Assembly: GCA_964478455.1 (NCBI GenBank)
Contig: CAYZJD010000263.1
Span: forward strand, 1 to 6,903
Direction: 5' to 3'
Origin: CAYZJD01 sp964478455
Lineage (GTDB): Bacteria; Acidobacteriota; Terriglobia; Bryobacterales; Bryobacteraceae
DNA: 6,903 nt
Both the position numbers and the translations under genes were made by a program. This document shows positions 6,235 to 6,903 of this stretch, one piece after another. Within the stretch, counting starts at the first letter, position 1; each line of letters begins with the position of its first letter. The notes under the pieces are model-generated. The model searched no databases. It was not told the DNA's origin and worked only from the letters and a program-made list of their open reading frames with translations.

Positions 6235-6648
6235 CTACTTTGGCAGAAGGACGCCTGGACGTTTGGCGATTGTGGGGAAAGCGGTGAGCATCCTGGTATC
6301 GAAGGTCGCCAGAGGAAGGCGTTTGCGGGTAGCCAGCTCAACGAACAGAGTGTCGTAGACGGCGATGCCCGAATCGACAGCGAGGGAAAGGGCCCCTTGC
6401 CAAAGCGTCCTGCTGGGGACCGAGCGGATGCCGAGGCGTGCGGCAAGGTGAAGCCGCTTTGGTCCATCATCGACCGCCATGACCCCCGTGCGAATCGCCA
6501 TCCACACAATGTTGGCCAGCTCCGCCTCCCAGATCGCCGGCGCCGTCACTTCGCCCACCGTGTGCCAGAAGTGGCGCGCTTCGTCGACGAAGGGCTGGGT
6601 GCCGAGCAGGAAGTACCCCACGACATTTGTGTCGACGACGGCTCTCAC
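6235..6648 (-). CDS. PIN-domain toxin ribonuclease, VapC/FitB-like
   Basis: This is the toxin of a type II toxin-antitoxin pair. PIN toxins of this kind are Mg/Mn-dependent ribonucleases that usually cut tRNA or rRNA when freed from the antitoxin. The 137-residue frame shows the acidic residues of the site: Asp6 in VVDTNVVGYF, Glu43 in WEAELANIV, Asp99 in VYDTLFVELA and Asp117 in LATFDTRM. All are present, so the enzyme looks intact, and the length is normal for the family. I choose GTG 6648 as start because it overlaps the antitoxin stop as GTGA, the usual coupling arrangement, and puts the first Asp six residues from the N-terminus. A TTG at 6669 would add seven residues. It is co-transcribed with and controlled through the antitoxin gene upstream. 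The organismal target cannot be read from the sequence. Confidence 0.93.
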   Translation of the reverse strand: MRAVVDTNVVGYFLLGTQPFVDEARHFWHTVGEVTAPAIWEAELANIVWMAIRTGVMAVDDGPKRLHLAARLGIRSVPSRTLWQGALSLAVDSGIAVYDTLFVELATRKRLPLATFDTRMLTAFPTIAKRPGVLLPK

Positions 6649-6872
6649 TCGCGACCGGCCCCGATCCAACTGTCTACCTGTTTAGCGGTCGGCCGGCGGG
6701 TCTGTGTCGCCCAAGCTGCCTCAATCTGCCTCAGGATGGAGCCTCGCCCGGCAACATACTCCGCGAGGAGTTCACGAACCTCCTGCTCCATCGAGCGTCC
6801 ATTGTTTCGGGCGAGGGATTTCAGCGACTTCACGACTCTCGGTGACAGCTTCCTGATGGTCAGGGTAGCCAT
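6645..6872 (-). CDS. Ribbon-helix-helix antitoxin, FitA/VapB-like
   Basis: This 75-residue antitoxin binds and blocks the adjacent PIN toxin and should repress its own operon. The N-terminal half is a ribbon-helix-helix fold of the FitA type: the strand ATLTIRKL (2-9), helix 11-22, the turn NNGRSMEQE (23-31) and a second helix ending near Tyr39. The pattern IRKLSPRV...LARNNGRSMEQEVRELL is characteristic of this antitoxin group. The C-terminal tail (about 44-75), with Arg-rich TRRPTAKQ and Trp54/Trp69, would wrap the toxin and could place an Arg in the active site (family knowledge, not shown here). ATG 6872 is the start. Only three bases separate it from the palindromic operator and no ribosome site is visible there, so the message may be leaderless. 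The stop overlaps the toxin start. Confidence 0.93.
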   Translation of the reverse strand: MATLTIRKLSPRVVKSLKSLARNNGRSMEQEVRELLAEYVAGRGSILRQIEAAWATQTRRPTAKQVDSWIGAGRE

Positions 6873-6875
6873 GGT

Positions 6876-6902
6876 GATGTGCTAGCATGATGCTAGCACA
6901 TC
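6876..6902. promoter_or_regulatory. Perfect inverted-repeat operator of the toxin-antitoxin operon
   Basis: Two 12-base arms, GATGTGCTAGCA (6876-6887) and TGCTAGCACATC (6891-6902), are exact reverse complements around a 3-base centre. Each arm holds the self-complementary octamer TGCTAGCA (6880-6887 and 6891-6898), spaced 11 bases apart, about one helical turn. This suits two ribbon-helix-helix dimers side by side. It lies three bases before the antitoxin ATG and overlaps -10-like TAGCAT/TAGCAC sequences, so binding should block transcription. The matching -35 would lie beyond the window. Confidence 0.85.
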
Positions 6903-6903
6903 C

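Noticed and set aside
5874..6509. Minus-strand open frame of 211 codons across the small gene and the toxin
   Set aside because: It overlaps the toxin in another frame and the small gene in antisense; the product is Ser/Arg/Pro-rich with no domain, while the toxin frame has all PIN acidic residues.

Overview
The window is GC-rich, with codon third positions strongly biased to G and C. It looks like chromosomal DNA of a soil-type bacterium, most likely from Acidobacteriota (Solibacter/Bryobacter-like). That is an inference from the gene mix: a menaquinol-type Rieske/cytochrome b pair, a Tat-exported esterase, a propeller-fused secreted carbohydrate protein and a hexuronate-type MFS transporter. 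No marker gene here proves the phylum.

Region 1 (1-1147, minus strand) holds the first two genes of a cytochrome bc/b6f-type quinol oxidase. A Tat-signal Rieske iron-sulfur protein is followed after 15 bases by a b6-type cytochrome b N-terminal domain that runs off the left edge. The cytochrome b is complete at its N-terminus and shows all four haem ligand histidines. It is easily missed because it has no stop inside the window and because long false frames lie opposite it.

Region 2 (1148-1208) is a compact divergent promoter region. A TATAAT box facing right and a TTGACA box facing left are interleaved, so the two transcription units probably compete for RNA polymerase.

Region 3 (1209-5806, plus strand) is a carbohydrate-related cluster. 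It encodes a secreted protein with a six-unit propeller, an Ig-like domain and a deacetylase-like domain, then a Tat-exported alpha/beta hydrolase of the acetyl-xylan-esterase/dienelactone-hydrolase type, then an MFS anion:cation symporter most like hexuronate/aldonate carriers. A reasonable model is that the first two proteins sense or trim esterified sugars outside the cytoplasm and the transporter imports an acidic sugar. The actual substrate cannot be read from sequence. The first two genes each have a -10 box 6-7 bases before the start codon, suggesting leaderless mRNAs.

Region 4 (5807-6903) starts with a 68-residue, highly charged orphan protein that has a very strong ribosome binding site. 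Converging on it from the right is a complete type II toxin-antitoxin pair: a FitA/VapB-like ribbon-helix-helix antitoxin and a PIN-domain (VapC/FitB) toxin. The two genes overlap by GTGA. A perfect 27-base inverted-repeat operator lies three bases before the antitoxin start and touches the right edge. No rRNA, tRNA, CRISPR array or insertion sequence was seen, and no gene-free stretch exceeds about 115 bases.
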